DNA from: Candidatus Thermofonsia Clade 1 bacterium
GTDB taxonomy: Bacteria; Chloroflexota; Anaerolineae; Aggregatilineales; UBA2796
Length of the DNA stretch: 64,000 nt
Direction of reading: 5' to 3'
Assembly (NCBI GenBank): GCA_002794705.1
Contig: PGTK01000001.1
Location: 1 to 64,000, forward strand
Shown: piece after piece, positions 26,434-34,802 of the stretch
Position numbering within the stretch: the stretch's first letter is position 1
How the letters are laid out: each line of letters begins with the position of its first letter
Translations under genes and position numbers: made by a program
Notes under the pieces: model-generated
What the model saw: the letters and a program-made list of their open reading frames with translations, nothing else
What the model was told of the DNA's origin: nothing
Database searches by the model: none

Positions 26434-27723
26434 ATGCTTTCAAATGGCACACTGTTGACATCTGCGAACACAGGGCTTGAATGGCGTGTGGAACGCTTGC
26501 TGGGCAGCGGCGGGCAAGGCGAAGTGTACTTAGTCAAGCACGATACTGAGCAACGTGCGCTGAAATGGTACTTTCCGCACTTTGCCACGCCCACACAGCG
26601 CAACAACTTGAGTCACTTGATCAATCGCGGCGCGCCCAGCGACCGCTTCATTTGGCCTCTTGACCTTGTCACAGCACCTGATGGTAGCACCTTTGGCTAT
26701 CTCATGCCCCTGCTCGAACCGCGCTTCAAAAGCCCAATTGAGCTGATGAAAGGTGCGATTAATCCGTCGTTTCGTGCAATCTGCACAGCCTGCCTCGAAT
26801 TGGCACACCATTATCGCCAATTGCACAGCCAAGGCTGGGCATACCACGATATCTCGCTCAGCAACTTTCTGTTTGATCCCAATACAGGCGAGATTCGCAT
26901 TGTGGATAATGACAACGTCTGTACGAATGGCAGTTCAGCGCCTGTGATGGGCACACCGTATTTCATGGCACCTGAGATCGTACGCGGCGAGGCAACACCC
27001 TCTGCAGAGACCGACCTGTACTCTTTAGCTGTCTTGCTGTTTCACTTATTGTTTGTCAGTCATCCGCTGAATGGTGAGCAGGAATACAATATCCACTGTT
27101 TCGATCTGCCCGCCATGCAGAAGCTATATGGCACAAACCCCGTTTTCATTTTTGACCCGAACAATTCCTCAAATCGACCTGTGCCGGGCTGGCACGATAA
27201 CGCCATCATATATTGGCGGATTTACCCGCAGTTCATCCGCGATCTCTTCACCCGCGCCTTCACAGAGGGTCTGAAGCCTGAAGGGCGTGTGCGCGAGAGC
27301 GAATGGCAACGGGCTATGGCACGCCTGCGCGACTCGATCATCTTCAGTGCTGATGGCTCAGAGAATTTCTACGACCCTGAGTTGCTGCAGCAAGGCAAAC
27401 CACATATCTGCTGGCACAGCAGGCAGCCGATCCCGCTGCCGCCGCGCTTGAAAATTGAGGACCGCATTATCATGCTCACGCACGTTACCACGCTCTCGGA
27501 GTATCATTTTACCGGCATACTCAGCTTCGATCGAGTTCTGGCGCGTGTGGTGAAACATCCAACTGAGCGCAACATCTGGGGCTTGCGCAACGAGTCTGGG
27601 CAAGCGTGGCATTTCACTGACTCAAATGGCATGCCGCAGGAAGTGCCGCATGGCAAGAGCGTGACGCTGCGCAATGGCTTGACAATCAACTTTGGCGGCG
27701 TCATGGGCGAGATTCGCAACTAA
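26434..27723 (+). CDS. Ser/Thr protein kinase of a TerY-P type triad
   Basis: 429 residues. Kinase domain about 14-300: glycine loop LLGSGGQGEVYLV, Lys in RALKWY, catalytic loop AYHDISLSNFLFD and metal motif IRIVDNDNV, with DND in place of DFG. MGTPYFMAPEIVRGE is the activation-segment end. All residues needed for phosphotransfer are present. A short HICWHSRQPIPLPPR linker (about 328-342) precedes a C-terminal beta-rich region (345-429) that ends in LRNGLTINFGGVMGEIRN and may be FHA-like. The gene order vWA, PP2C, kinase matches the TerY-phosphorylation triad described around tellurite-resistance/stress systems. No other ter genes are present. Confidence 0.88.
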   Translation: MLSNGTLLTSANTGLEWRVERLLGSGGQGEVYLVKHDTEQRALKWYFPHFATPTQRNNLSHLINRGAPSDRFIWPLDLVTAPDGSTFGYLMPLLEPRFKSPIELMKGAINPSFRAICTACLELAHHYRQLHSQGWAYHDISLSNFLFDPNTGEIRIVDNDNVCTNGSSAPVMGTPYFMAPEIVRGEATPSAETDLYSLAVLLFHLLFVSHPLNGEQEYNIHCFDLPAMQKLYGTNPVFIFDPNNSSNRPVPGWHDNAIIYWRIYPQFIRDLFTRAFTEGLKPEGRVRESEWQRAMARLRDSIIFSADGSENFYDPELLQQGKPHICWHSRQPIPLPPRLKIEDRIIMLTHVTTLSEYHFTGILSFDRVLARVVKHPTERNIWGLRNESGQAWHFTDSNGMPQEVPHGKSVTLRNGLTINFGGVMGEIRN

Positions 27724-27729
27724 GCGATC

Positions 27730-28353
27730 ATGCGCGGTCTGAGGCACGGGCTTGGTGCTATGTTAGTGCTGTTCACAGTAGCGTGCAGCGACGCTGCAAT
27801 GCCAACAGCCATGCCGATCACTCAGACGCCTGCGCAGCGCGCCGAGAGAGTAGTTGTCGCTACGCTCACGCCTTTGCCCACCACAGCGATTGTTTTTGTG
27901 GTAACTCGCACACCAACGCCGACGCCAACCATACCGCCTGCGCTTTTGACGCAGGCAGCTGCTATCACATACACAGCTGAAGCTGAGTATGCGGCAACAC
28001 TCACGCGAAGAACCCGTACACGCACACCCGTCCCACCAACACGCACGCCTGTTCCACCACGCGCTCAACCGCGCTTGTGCCCGAATTCGCCGCCGCCGCG
28101 CCTTGTCATTGGCGATATCGGCTATGTAGTCTATGGCTACGGTCCGAGTAACCTGAATAAGTATCCGCGCCGCTCAGGCGATAGAAACGTGGTTGTAGAT
28201 ATCTTGCGAGAGGGCGATACATTCCGTGTTGTGGGTGGTCCGCAGTGCGGCAACAGACTGACATGGTGGCAAGTACGCTATCTTAAAAATAACTTTCTGG
28301 GCTGGCTGGCGGAGGGCGAAGGCAACACCTACTGGTTAGATAGAGCCAGATAG
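27730..28353 (+). CDS. Lipoprotein with SH3-like C-terminal domain
   Basis: 207 residues. A short N-terminal hydrophobic stretch ends in the lipobox-like LFTVAC (Cys19). A low-complexity Thr/Pro/Arg linker follows (for example RTPTPTPTIPP and RTRTRTPVPPTRTPVPP, residues about 59-112). The C-terminal 90 residues (NKYPRRSGDRNVVVDILREG, GGPQCGNRLTWWQVRYL, GWLAEGEGNTYWL) look like a bacterial SH3 (SH3b) domain, often a cell-wall binding module. It starts 6 bp after the kinase stop, so it is the fourth gene of that operon. It may be an extracytoplasmic sensor or output. Confidence 0.75.
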   Translation: MRGLRHGLGAMLVLFTVACSDAAMPTAMPITQTPAQRAERVVVATLTPLPTTAIVFVVTRTPTPTPTIPPALLTQAAAITYTAEAEYAATLTRRTRTRTPVPPTRTPVPPRAQPRLCPNSPPPRLVIGDIGYVVYGYGPSNLNKYPRRSGDRNVVVDILREGDTFRVVGGPQCGNRLTWWQVRYLKNNFLGWLAEGEGNTYWLDRAR

Positions 28354-28433
28354 CCCGCGCACCACAGCGTCTCAGAGGCTTTTGCGCTACACTTCAGGTG
28401 CGTTGTTCTTCTGCAGTTCGAAGGATCACTGCT

Positions 28434-29729
28434 ATGCCGAAGATTACTTTTATTGGCGCAGGCAGCACTGTTTTTGCCAAGCACTTGATGGGCGATATTC
28501 TCACGTTCCCTGAGCTGGCGGAGAGCGAGTTCGCCCTGTTCGATATCGATCCGCAGCGCTTGCGCACCTCTGAGATCGTGGCACATCGCTTGAATGAAGC
28601 GCTTGGCACACGCGCACGCATCACGGCTACGCTGGATCGGCGTGCTGCGCTTGATGGCGCTGACTACGCCATTTGCATGATTCAAGTCGGTGGCTATAAG
28701 CCCGCGACCGTCACTGATTTCGAGATTCCTAAAAAATACGGCTTGCGCCAGACCATTGCTGATACGCTTGGCATTGGCGGCATTATGCGCGCTTTGCGCA
28801 CTATCCCTGTTTTGCTGGAGATGTGCCGCGATATGGAGCAGCTCTGCCCTGAGGTGACATTCTTGCAGTATGTGAACCCAATGGCGATGAACTGCTGGGC
28901 AATCAACCGCGCCACCTCCATCAAGACCGTCGGGCTATGCCACAGCGTGCAAGGCACTGCCCGCGACCTCGCCCATGACATCGGCGTGCCGATTGAAGAG
29001 ATCAACTATTGGGTGGCGGGCATCAATCACATGGCGTTTTACCTGCGTTTTGAGCGAAATGGCAAGGATTTATATCCGCATATACGGCGCGTGATCGAGG
29101 AGGGGCGTGTGCCAAGCTGGAATCGCGTGCGCTATGAGATGCTGCAGCGCTTGGGCTACTTTGTGACCGAGAGCAGTGAGCATTTCAGCGAATATGTGCC
29201 GTGGTTCATCAAGCGCGACCGTCCTGACCTGATCGAGCGCTTCAATATCCCGTTAGATGAATACATTCGTCGCTGTGAAGTTCAGATCGCCGAGTGGGAG
29301 ACGCAGCGTCAGGCATTGGAAGGCGGCGCTGCTTTGGAGGTGCGGCGCACTGATGAATACGCGGCACAGATCATCCACAGCCTTGAGACGGGGATGCCGC
29401 GTGTCATCTACGGCAACGTGACCAACAACGCGTTGATTGATAATTTGCCGCAAGGTTGCTGTGTGGAAGTGCCGTGTCTGGTGGATAAAAACGGGATTCA
29501 GCCGATCAAGATCGGCGCGTTGCCGCCGCACCTCGCTGCGCTCATCCAGACCAATATCAATGTGCAGGCGCTGACTGTGGAAGCCGCGCTGACGGGCAAA
29601 CGGGAGCATATCTATCACGCCGCCATGCTCGATCCGCACACAGCTGCTGAGCTAGACCTCGATCAAATCTGGGCGCTTGTGGATGAGCTGATCGCGGCGC
29701 ACGGCGATCTTTTGCCTGATTTTCATTAG
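28434..29729 (+). CDS. GH4 family alpha-glucosidase/alpha-galactosidase (MelA-like)
   Basis: 431 residues. NAD- and Mn-dependent glycosidase that acts by transient oxidation of the sugar. The N-terminal ITFIGAGSTVFAKHLMGDIL is the NAD-binding motif. YVNPMAMNCWA, TVGLCHSVQGTARDLA (metal-binding Cys) and WVAGINHMAFYL (metal-binding His) are all intact. The ATG at 28434 has AAGGATC 8 bp upstream and starts the Rossmann strand directly. Sequence style is nearest to alpha-galactosidase/alpha-glucosidase MelA-type proteins; 6-phospho-sugar specificity is less likely. There is no sugar transporter next to it. Confidence 0.9.
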   Translation: MPKITFIGAGSTVFAKHLMGDILTFPELAESEFALFDIDPQRLRTSEIVAHRLNEALGTRARITATLDRRAALDGADYAICMIQVGGYKPATVTDFEIPKKYGLRQTIADTLGIGGIMRALRTIPVLLEMCRDMEQLCPEVTFLQYVNPMAMNCWAINRATSIKTVGLCHSVQGTARDLAHDIGVPIEEINYWVAGINHMAFYLRFERNGKDLYPHIRRVIEEGRVPSWNRVRYEMLQRLGYFVTESSEHFSEYVPWFIKRDRPDLIERFNIPLDEYIRRCEVQIAEWETQRQALEGGAALEVRRTDEYAAQIIHSLETGMPRVIYGNVTNNALIDNLPQGCCVEVPCLVDKNGIQPIKIGALPPHLAALIQTNINVQALTVEAALTGKREHIYHAAMLDPHTAAELDLDQIWALVDELIAAHGDLLPDFH

Positions 29730-29928
29730 AGAAATCTAAAAGATTGGGCTGATCTAGTCAACGTCTGGCTACCAAACTGCGCTTTTGCGGCGGCAACGGT
29801 AACGAATTGCCGTTCGATGTGTTATCTTAGCAGACGTACACAGTCTTCGGTCTGTCTGAATCCATCAAAAGCTAAACACGTGCCGCACACACAGCGCATT
29901 TGTCGAGTCAGTTAGAGAGGGCATAGAC

Positions 29929-30831
29929 ATGTCGCTTGCACACCTGATCCCTTCGCTAGAGCCGAAACTGCGCAGCCTATACGATGCGCACCATGAGCGC
30001 GCTAGGCGCATTGACTGGTCATATAGCGAATATTTGCCGCTGGATGAGCTGAAGGCGAATCCTGAGAGCATTCCGCAGCTTTCGCCTGTGGTCTACACGG
30101 CTGTTGAGACCGCTATGCTGACCGAAGTGAACTTGCCGTGGTTCACCACGCATTTGTACGCCGCCTTTCGCGGCTCGCTGAGCGTGATGATTGACTTCCT
30201 GCACACTTGGACCTCTGAGGAAGATCAGCACGCGCTGCTGCTGGAGACCTATCTGCTCTTGGGCGGCAATGGCGATCCCAAGCGGCGCGCCGCCATGCGC
30301 AAAGGCGTGATTCGGCAAGGCTGGGCGACCAACATTGACTCGCACTTCGGCGCCATTGCCTACACAGCCATTCAGGAACTTGCCACCCAGACCTTCTATT
30401 TGCGCGTGGCAGACGTGGCAGAGGCAGAAGACCCGCGCCTTGCCCGCGCTTTGCGCCGTCTGGCAAAAGATGAGACGCTCCACATGGCGTTCTACCGCGA
30501 CGCCGTCAAGTATCACCTTGAAGTTGAGCCGAATTATGTCTATCCGCTGGCAGAGGTCATCATGAAGTTTGAGATGCCCGGCAGCGGGATGCCCAACTAT
30601 CAAGAGCGCGCTGAGTTGCTGGCGGCTAAGGCGAACTACGGACCGGCGGAGTACTACACACAGGTGATTGACGCGCTGTGGCGCTACTGGGGCATTGATC
30701 GGCTTGAGCCGACGCTCGCCCGTGCGCGTGAGGCGCAGCTGCGGCTGATCAAGCACCACCAGAAGCTAGGACGCATTGCCGCCAAGCTGATGGAGCGCCG
30801 CAGGAAGCGTCAAGAGGGCGCTGCGGATTAG
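29929..30831 (+). CDS. Acyl-ACP desaturase-like di-iron protein
   Basis: 300 residues of the soluble fatty-acid desaturase (ferritin-like) family. Di-iron ligands are evident in the two EExxH-type motifs: TSEEDQHALLLETYLL (about 87-102) and AKDETLHMAFYRDAV (about 175-189), with further Glu in TAVETAML and TAIQELATQTFY. It is similar in length to actinobacterial DesA-type enzymes. Such enzymes insert a double bond into acyl-ACP using ferredoxin electrons. The Rieske ferredoxin gene 80 bp downstream is a candidate donor. GAGAGGG precedes the ATG. An oxygenase with another substrate cannot be excluded. Confidence 0.85.
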   Translation: MSLAHLIPSLEPKLRSLYDAHHERARRIDWSYSEYLPLDELKANPESIPQLSPVVYTAVETAMLTEVNLPWFTTHLYAAFRGSLSVMIDFLHTWTSEEDQHALLLETYLLLGGNGDPKRRAAMRKGVIRQGWATNIDSHFGAIAYTAIQELATQTFYLRVADVAEAEDPRLARALRRLAKDETLHMAFYRDAVKYHLEVEPNYVYPLAEVIMKFEMPGSGMPNYQERAELLAAKANYGPAEYYTQVIDALWRYWGIDRLEPTLARAREAQLRLIKHHQKLGRIAAKLMERRRKRQEGAAD

Positions 30832-30911
30832 CTCCCAGTTGGCTGATCGCGCCACAGACGCTAAGATCGAGGCATTTGCGGAAAAGCTGAGCAATCGGAG
30901 ATGAATTCGCC

Positions 30912-31220
30912 ATGCCCGAATACGTCACAGTGGCAAAAGCAGCGGATATCGCCTCAGGCGAGCGGATTGTCGTTGAGGTCAAGGATCGTTACATCGCCAT
31001 TTTCAATGTCGGCGGGGCGTACTACGCCATCGAGGATGTCTGTACCCATGATGACGGTCCGCTTGCTGAAGGCGATCTGCACGAATTCGAGATTGAGTGT
31101 CCGCGCCATGGCGCACGCTTTGACATTCGCACGGGCAAGGCGCTCTCTATGCCTGCCACACAGGATGTAGAGCGCTTTGAGGTGCGCATTGAAGGCGACG
31201 ATCTGCAAATCTTGATCTAG
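30912..31220 (+). CDS. Rieske-type [2Fe-2S] ferredoxin
   Basis: 102 residues, a single Rieske domain. The cluster ligands lie in DVCTHDDGPL (Cys-x-His, about 42-51) and IECPRHGARFDIRTGKAL (Cys-x-x-His, about 60-77). It is a small soluble electron carrier of the BphF/NirD-like class. Placement straight after the desaturase-like gene suggests they work together. GGAGATG lies before the ATG. The gene converges with the FakA-like gene after 77 bp. Confidence 0.93.
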   Translation: MPEYVTVAKAADIASGERIVVEVKDRYIAIFNVGGAYYAIEDVCTHDDGPLAEGDLHEFEIECPRHGARFDIRTGKALSMPATQDVERFEVRIEGDDLQILI

Positions 31221-31297
31221 GTGCGGCGTTTGTGCGAGGCATAAGGCTGTGCGATAGCCAATGGGCTGTTGCACAGCTCTCAAAGCAGGGCAGGCGC

Positions 31298-32971
31298 TCA
31301 CTCTACGCTGATGATGTAGTGATAGTACGGCTGCCCGCCATATAAGAGCGTCACTTCTTGCTCAGGGTAGCGCAAACGGACAGACTCAGCTGCTGACTCT
31401 GCCTCAGCCGCTGTGACTGAGTCGCCATAGTAGAGCGTGATCACCTCGTAGCGCTCTGCCTGCGCGTGTGCCAAGACCTCACACAGGGCGCCCTCAGGCG
31501 ACCAGCTCACACAGACCAGCTGATCGTCCAGCAAGCCGATGATCTGTCCGCTTTGCACGTGCAGACCGTTCAAATGTGCCTCACGGGTGGCAGTCGTGAT
31601 CTCGCCTGTGCGCACGTGCGTTGCTGCCGCCTCCATAGCTGCACAGACCGACTCAAAGTCGCCGTCCGCTTGCCACGCCACCATTGCTGCAATGCCCTGC
31701 GGCAAGCTGCGTGTCGGAATCACTGCCACTTGGCAGTTCAGTTCGCGTTCAGCCAAGTGTGCCGCTTGCTGCGCCGTCACGATCACACTCGGATTGTTCG
31801 GCAATAGGACGATCTGCGCTGCATCGGCTGCGCGTATGGCGTCTAAAAACTCCCCGACGCTTGGATTCATGGTCTGACCGCCCGGCAAGAGCCGTGCGCC
31901 CAGATCGCGGAAAATCTGCCCGATCCCTTCGCCATAGGCGACGCTGATCACAGCGATTTCAGGGCTGCGATCGGCGGCAAGGCGCGCCGCACGGTAGGCG
32001 TCGCTCTGTGCCGACATATCCTCAACCACAACGTCGCTCAGCCTGCCTAACGACTCGCCATAGGCAAGCGGCACGCTCGGATCAGGCACATGCACATGCA
32101 CCTTGACCGCCTCCGGCGTGCCGACCACAATCGGGGAGCTACCCATAGCGCTGATCGCAGCCCGAATCGCGTCCACATCCAGATTTTCGCCGTAGAGGAT
32201 GTACTGCACGTCGTAGCCAAAGCCCGCCTCGCTTGCCTCATCGGAGAGCGCAAAAGCGGCGTCAAGCGCCTCTGCGCTGAGCGCTGCGGGCATGGTGATC
32301 GGCGTGATCGCACTGTTCTGCTCATCAAAGAGGCGCGCCATGCCCTCCAAAATCACGATCAAGCCTTGCCCGCCCGAATCCACCACGCCTGCCTGCGCTA
32401 AAATCGGCAACAGACGTGGCGTCTCAGCCAATGCCTGCTTACCGCCCTCTAGGGCGGCTAGAAAAATGCGCCGCAGATCGTCCGTCTGTGCAGCAGCATG
32501 AGCAGCCGCCTCGCTTATGGCGCGTGCTACGGTCAGGATAGTACCTTCCACAGGCTTGGGGAAAGTGGCATAGGCGACCTCCACTGCCCGTCTGAAGGCG
32601 CGCACTAGCAATGGCGCGTCCAGCTCAGCGGCGCCACGCAAGGTCTCGGCGATACCGCTCAAAAGCTGCGAAAGGGCTGTGCCAGAATTTCCGCGTGAGC
32701 CGTGCAAGGCGCCATAGGCAAGGCGCGCCGCCACCTCCCCAATAGCGGTACGATCCTCATGGGCGATAGCCGCTACAGCGGCGCGCAGCGTCAAGAGCAT
32801 ATTTGTGCCCGTATCGCCATCTGGCACAGGGAAGACGTTCAGGGCGTTGATCTGTTCAACGTGCTGTTCAAGCCAGATGAGCGCCGCCATCATCAGATAG
32901 CGCAAGCGCGCTCCATCGCACTTCACGACGCCCTGCGAAGCGTTCGGTTGACTGAGACTAGTTGAGATCAC
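31298..32971 (-). CDS. FakA-like kinase (DAK2/DegV-associated)
   Basis: 557 residues. The N-terminal DhaL-type nucleotide domain shows INALNVFPVPDGDTGTNML (about 40-58), LHGSRGNSGTALSQLLSG (about 89-106) and VDSGGQGLIVILEG. The middle and C-terminal parts match fatty acid kinase FakA and its Bacillus relative YloV. FakA phosphorylates fatty acids bound to FakB for phospholipid synthesis; no fakB/degV gene is in this window. The start is GTG at 32971. A TATAAT on the minus strand at 33018 suits a leader of about 40 nt. Confidence 0.88.
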   Translation of the reverse strand: MISTSLSQPNASQGVVKCDGARLRYLMMAALIWLEQHVEQINALNVFPVPDGDTGTNMLLTLRAAVAAIAHEDRTAIGEVAARLAYGALHGSRGNSGTALSQLLSGIAETLRGAAELDAPLLVRAFRRAVEVAYATFPKPVEGTILTVARAISEAAAHAAAQTDDLRRIFLAALEGGKQALAETPRLLPILAQAGVVDSGGQGLIVILEGMARLFDEQNSAITPITMPAALSAEALDAAFALSDEASEAGFGYDVQYILYGENLDVDAIRAAISAMGSSPIVVGTPEAVKVHVHVPDPSVPLAYGESLGRLSDVVVEDMSAQSDAYRAARLAADRSPEIAVISVAYGEGIGQIFRDLGARLLPGGQTMNPSVGEFLDAIRAADAAQIVLLPNNPSVIVTAQQAAHLAERELNCQVAVIPTRSLPQGIAAMVAWQADGDFESVCAAMEAAATHVRTGEITTATREAHLNGLHVQSGQIIGLLDDQLVCVSWSPEGALCEVLAHAQAERYEVITLYYGDSVTAAEAESAAESVRLRYPEQEVTLLYGGQPYYHYIISVE

Positions 32972-33017
32972 AGGCTGACTGCTCTACTATTAGACCGCAA
33001 TTGTTAAAACACTACTA

Positions 33018-33023
33018 ATTATA
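33018..33023 (-). promoter_or_regulatory. -10 element for the FakA-like gene
   Basis: Perfect TATAAT on the minus strand, about 47 bp before the GTG at 32971. No good -35 was found. Confidence 0.45.
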
Positions 33024-33082
33024 GAGCGTTGCTGCCGAAGTTGGCATATTTGCTAAGTATGGTAGCACGTCCAAATCGGTGT

Positions 33083-33088
33083 TATATT
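33083..33088 (+). promoter_or_regulatory. -10 element for the threonine synthase-receiver gene
   Basis: TATATT in an otherwise GC-richer stretch, placing transcription near 33095. This fits the TTG start at 33138 better than the TTG at 33105. The -35 is weak. Confidence 0.35.
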
Positions 33089-33137
33089 AGGCGCAAGCTA
33101 AACTTTGACGCACACAGCGTCGCTGAGAGAAACCACC

Positions 33138-34784
33138 TTGACAAAGTCTACCAAGCGCATTGAACTGCAATGTACCTACTGTGACTGGGTCGGCTCGTAT
33201 GATAGCCCTTTGAACGCTTGTCCCAAGTGTGGCGAGAACATCCTACGGGCGCGCTACGATTTGGCTGCGCTACGGCGGAGCGGCTGGGTTGACAAGATCA
33301 TGGCGCGTGAGGCAGGCTTATGGCGCTATCATGAGCTGTTGCCGATTTACGATACGCAGAATATCGTCACAATGGGCGAGGGCGGCACGCCGCTGCTGCA
33401 CGCCCGCAATCTGGGCATGTTGCTGGGATTGCGTAACCTCTACATTAAGGATGAGCGCCAAGGTCCAACGGCGTCTTTCAAGGATCGGCAAGCCTCAGTC
33501 GCTATTTCGGTCATGCGCGAGCGCGGCATCCGCGAGGCAGTGGTCGCTTCAACGGGCAACGTGGCAATTGCCTACGCTGCGTTCGCGGCGCGGGCAGGCA
33601 TCAAGCTATGGGCATTCCTGACCAGCATGGTGCCGGGCGAAAAAATGCGCGAGGCAGCCCTCTACGGCGGCGAGGTCATCAAAGTGACTGGCACTTATGA
33701 TCACACGAAAGTGGTCGCCAATGGCTTCGCCAAGCAGCGCGGCTTATACGTGGATCGCGGTATCAAGAGCATTGCTGCCGTCGAGAGCATGAAGACCATG
33801 GCCTTTGAAATCGCTCAGCAGCTGGGCTGGCGCGCCCCGGACTGGTTCATTCAGGCGGTCAGCGGCGGCATGGGACCCATCGGCGTGGCAAAGGGCTTTG
33901 AAGAGCTGATGGAACTCGGTCTAGCCGATAAAATTCCTGCGCTGGGCGTGATTCAGTCAGCGGGCTGCGCGCCGATGGTGCGCGCCTTCAAAAACGGGCG
34001 GACAGTGGCGACGCCTGTGGAAAATCCTCAAACAGTGATCGCCACGCTCTCAACAGGCGATCCCGGACGCGCCTATGAGCAGCTGAATAACTTGATCATC
34101 ACACACGGCGGCACTATGGAAGAGGCGACCGACGAAGAGGCGTTCAATGCCCTGCGGCTGGTGGCGCGCACAGAAGGACTCTCCGTCGAGCCTGCCACAG
34201 CGGTCGCCTTCGCGGGACTGATCAAATTAGCGCGGCGCGGCATTATCAAGCCCGATCAGCTGGTGATCGTCAACTGCTCAGGGCATACCTTCCCAGTGGA
34301 AAAGCAGATTCTGGGCGATCAGTTTGCCCGCTCAGTGGATGTCAGCGCGCAAAGCGGACGAATCTCGCTGCCGGCAGAAGGCTTGCTCTCCGCCCTTGAG
34401 CAAATGGAGACCACAGCGCGGCGCGTCGTGGTGATCGAAGATAACACCGATGCAGGCAGGCTGATCGAGCGTATCTTGAAGGTACAGGGCAATTACGAGG
34501 TCTATTTGGCGAACGGCGGCGCTGAGGGCGTGGTGATGGTGGAGCGCGTGAAGCCCGATGTGATCATCACTGACCTGATGATGCCCGATATTGACGGCTT
34601 CAGCGTGATTGACGCCCTCAAAGCCGATCCGAACACGGCGCATATCCCGATCATCGTACTGACCGCCAAAGAGCTGACCGTGCATGAGCGAATGCGCCTG
34701 AATGGTCAGATTGAGCGTCTGCTGCAGAAAGGGTCTTTCATGGATGAGGACCTGCTGCAGAGCATTGTGAAGGCTCTGGGCTGA
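33138..34784 (+). CDS. thrC: Threonine synthase fused to a receiver domain
   Basis: 548 residues. Residues about 10-40 form a four-Cys ribbon (QCTYCDWVG, NACPKCGENI). The PLP fold runs to about 410, with the Schiff-base Lys in GPTASFKDRQAS, VASTGNVAIAYAA and AVSGGMGPIGVA. It converts O-phosphohomoserine to threonine. After a linker it continues in frame into a complete CheY-like domain (about 34415-34784): VVVIEDNTDAG, phospho-acceptor Asp in VIITDLMMPDIDG, Thr in IIVLTAKE and Lys in LLQKGSF. The TTG at 33138, with GAGAG 8 bp upstream, is preferred; the TTG at 33105 would add 11 residues. It is followed after 18 bp by a receiver-histidine kinase gene. This domain pairing is unusual. Confidence 0.92.
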   Translation: MTKSTKRIELQCTYCDWVGSYDSPLNACPKCGENILRARYDLAALRRSGWVDKIMAREAGLWRYHELLPIYDTQNIVTMGEGGTPLLHARNLGMLLGLRNLYIKDERQGPTASFKDRQASVAISVMRERGIREAVVASTGNVAIAYAAFAARAGIKLWAFLTSMVPGEKMREAALYGGEVIKVTGTYDHTKVVANGFAKQRGLYVDRGIKSIAAVESMKTMAFEIAQQLGWRAPDWFIQAVSGGMGPIGVAKGFEELMELGLADKIPALGVIQSAGCAPMVRAFKNGRTVATPVENPQTVIATLSTGDPGRAYEQLNNLIITHGGTMEEATDEEAFNALRLVARTEGLSVEPATAVAFAGLIKLARRGIIKPDQLVIVNCSGHTFPVEKQILGDQFARSVDVSAQSGRISLPAEGLLSALEQMETTARRVVVIEDNTDAGRLIERILKVQGNYEVYLANGGAEGVVMVERVKPDVIITDLMMPDIDGFSVIDALKADPNTAHIPIIVLTAKELTVHERMRLNGQIERLLQKGSFMDEDLLQSIVKALG

Positions 34785-34802
34785 AGGGACTGCAAAGCCT
34801 CT

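Noticed and set aside
27822..28068. Minus-strand frames of 74-101 codons inside the lipoprotein gene
   Set aside because: They are antisense readings of the Thr/Pro/Arg repeat linker and give Val/Gly- or Arg/Cys-rich strings.
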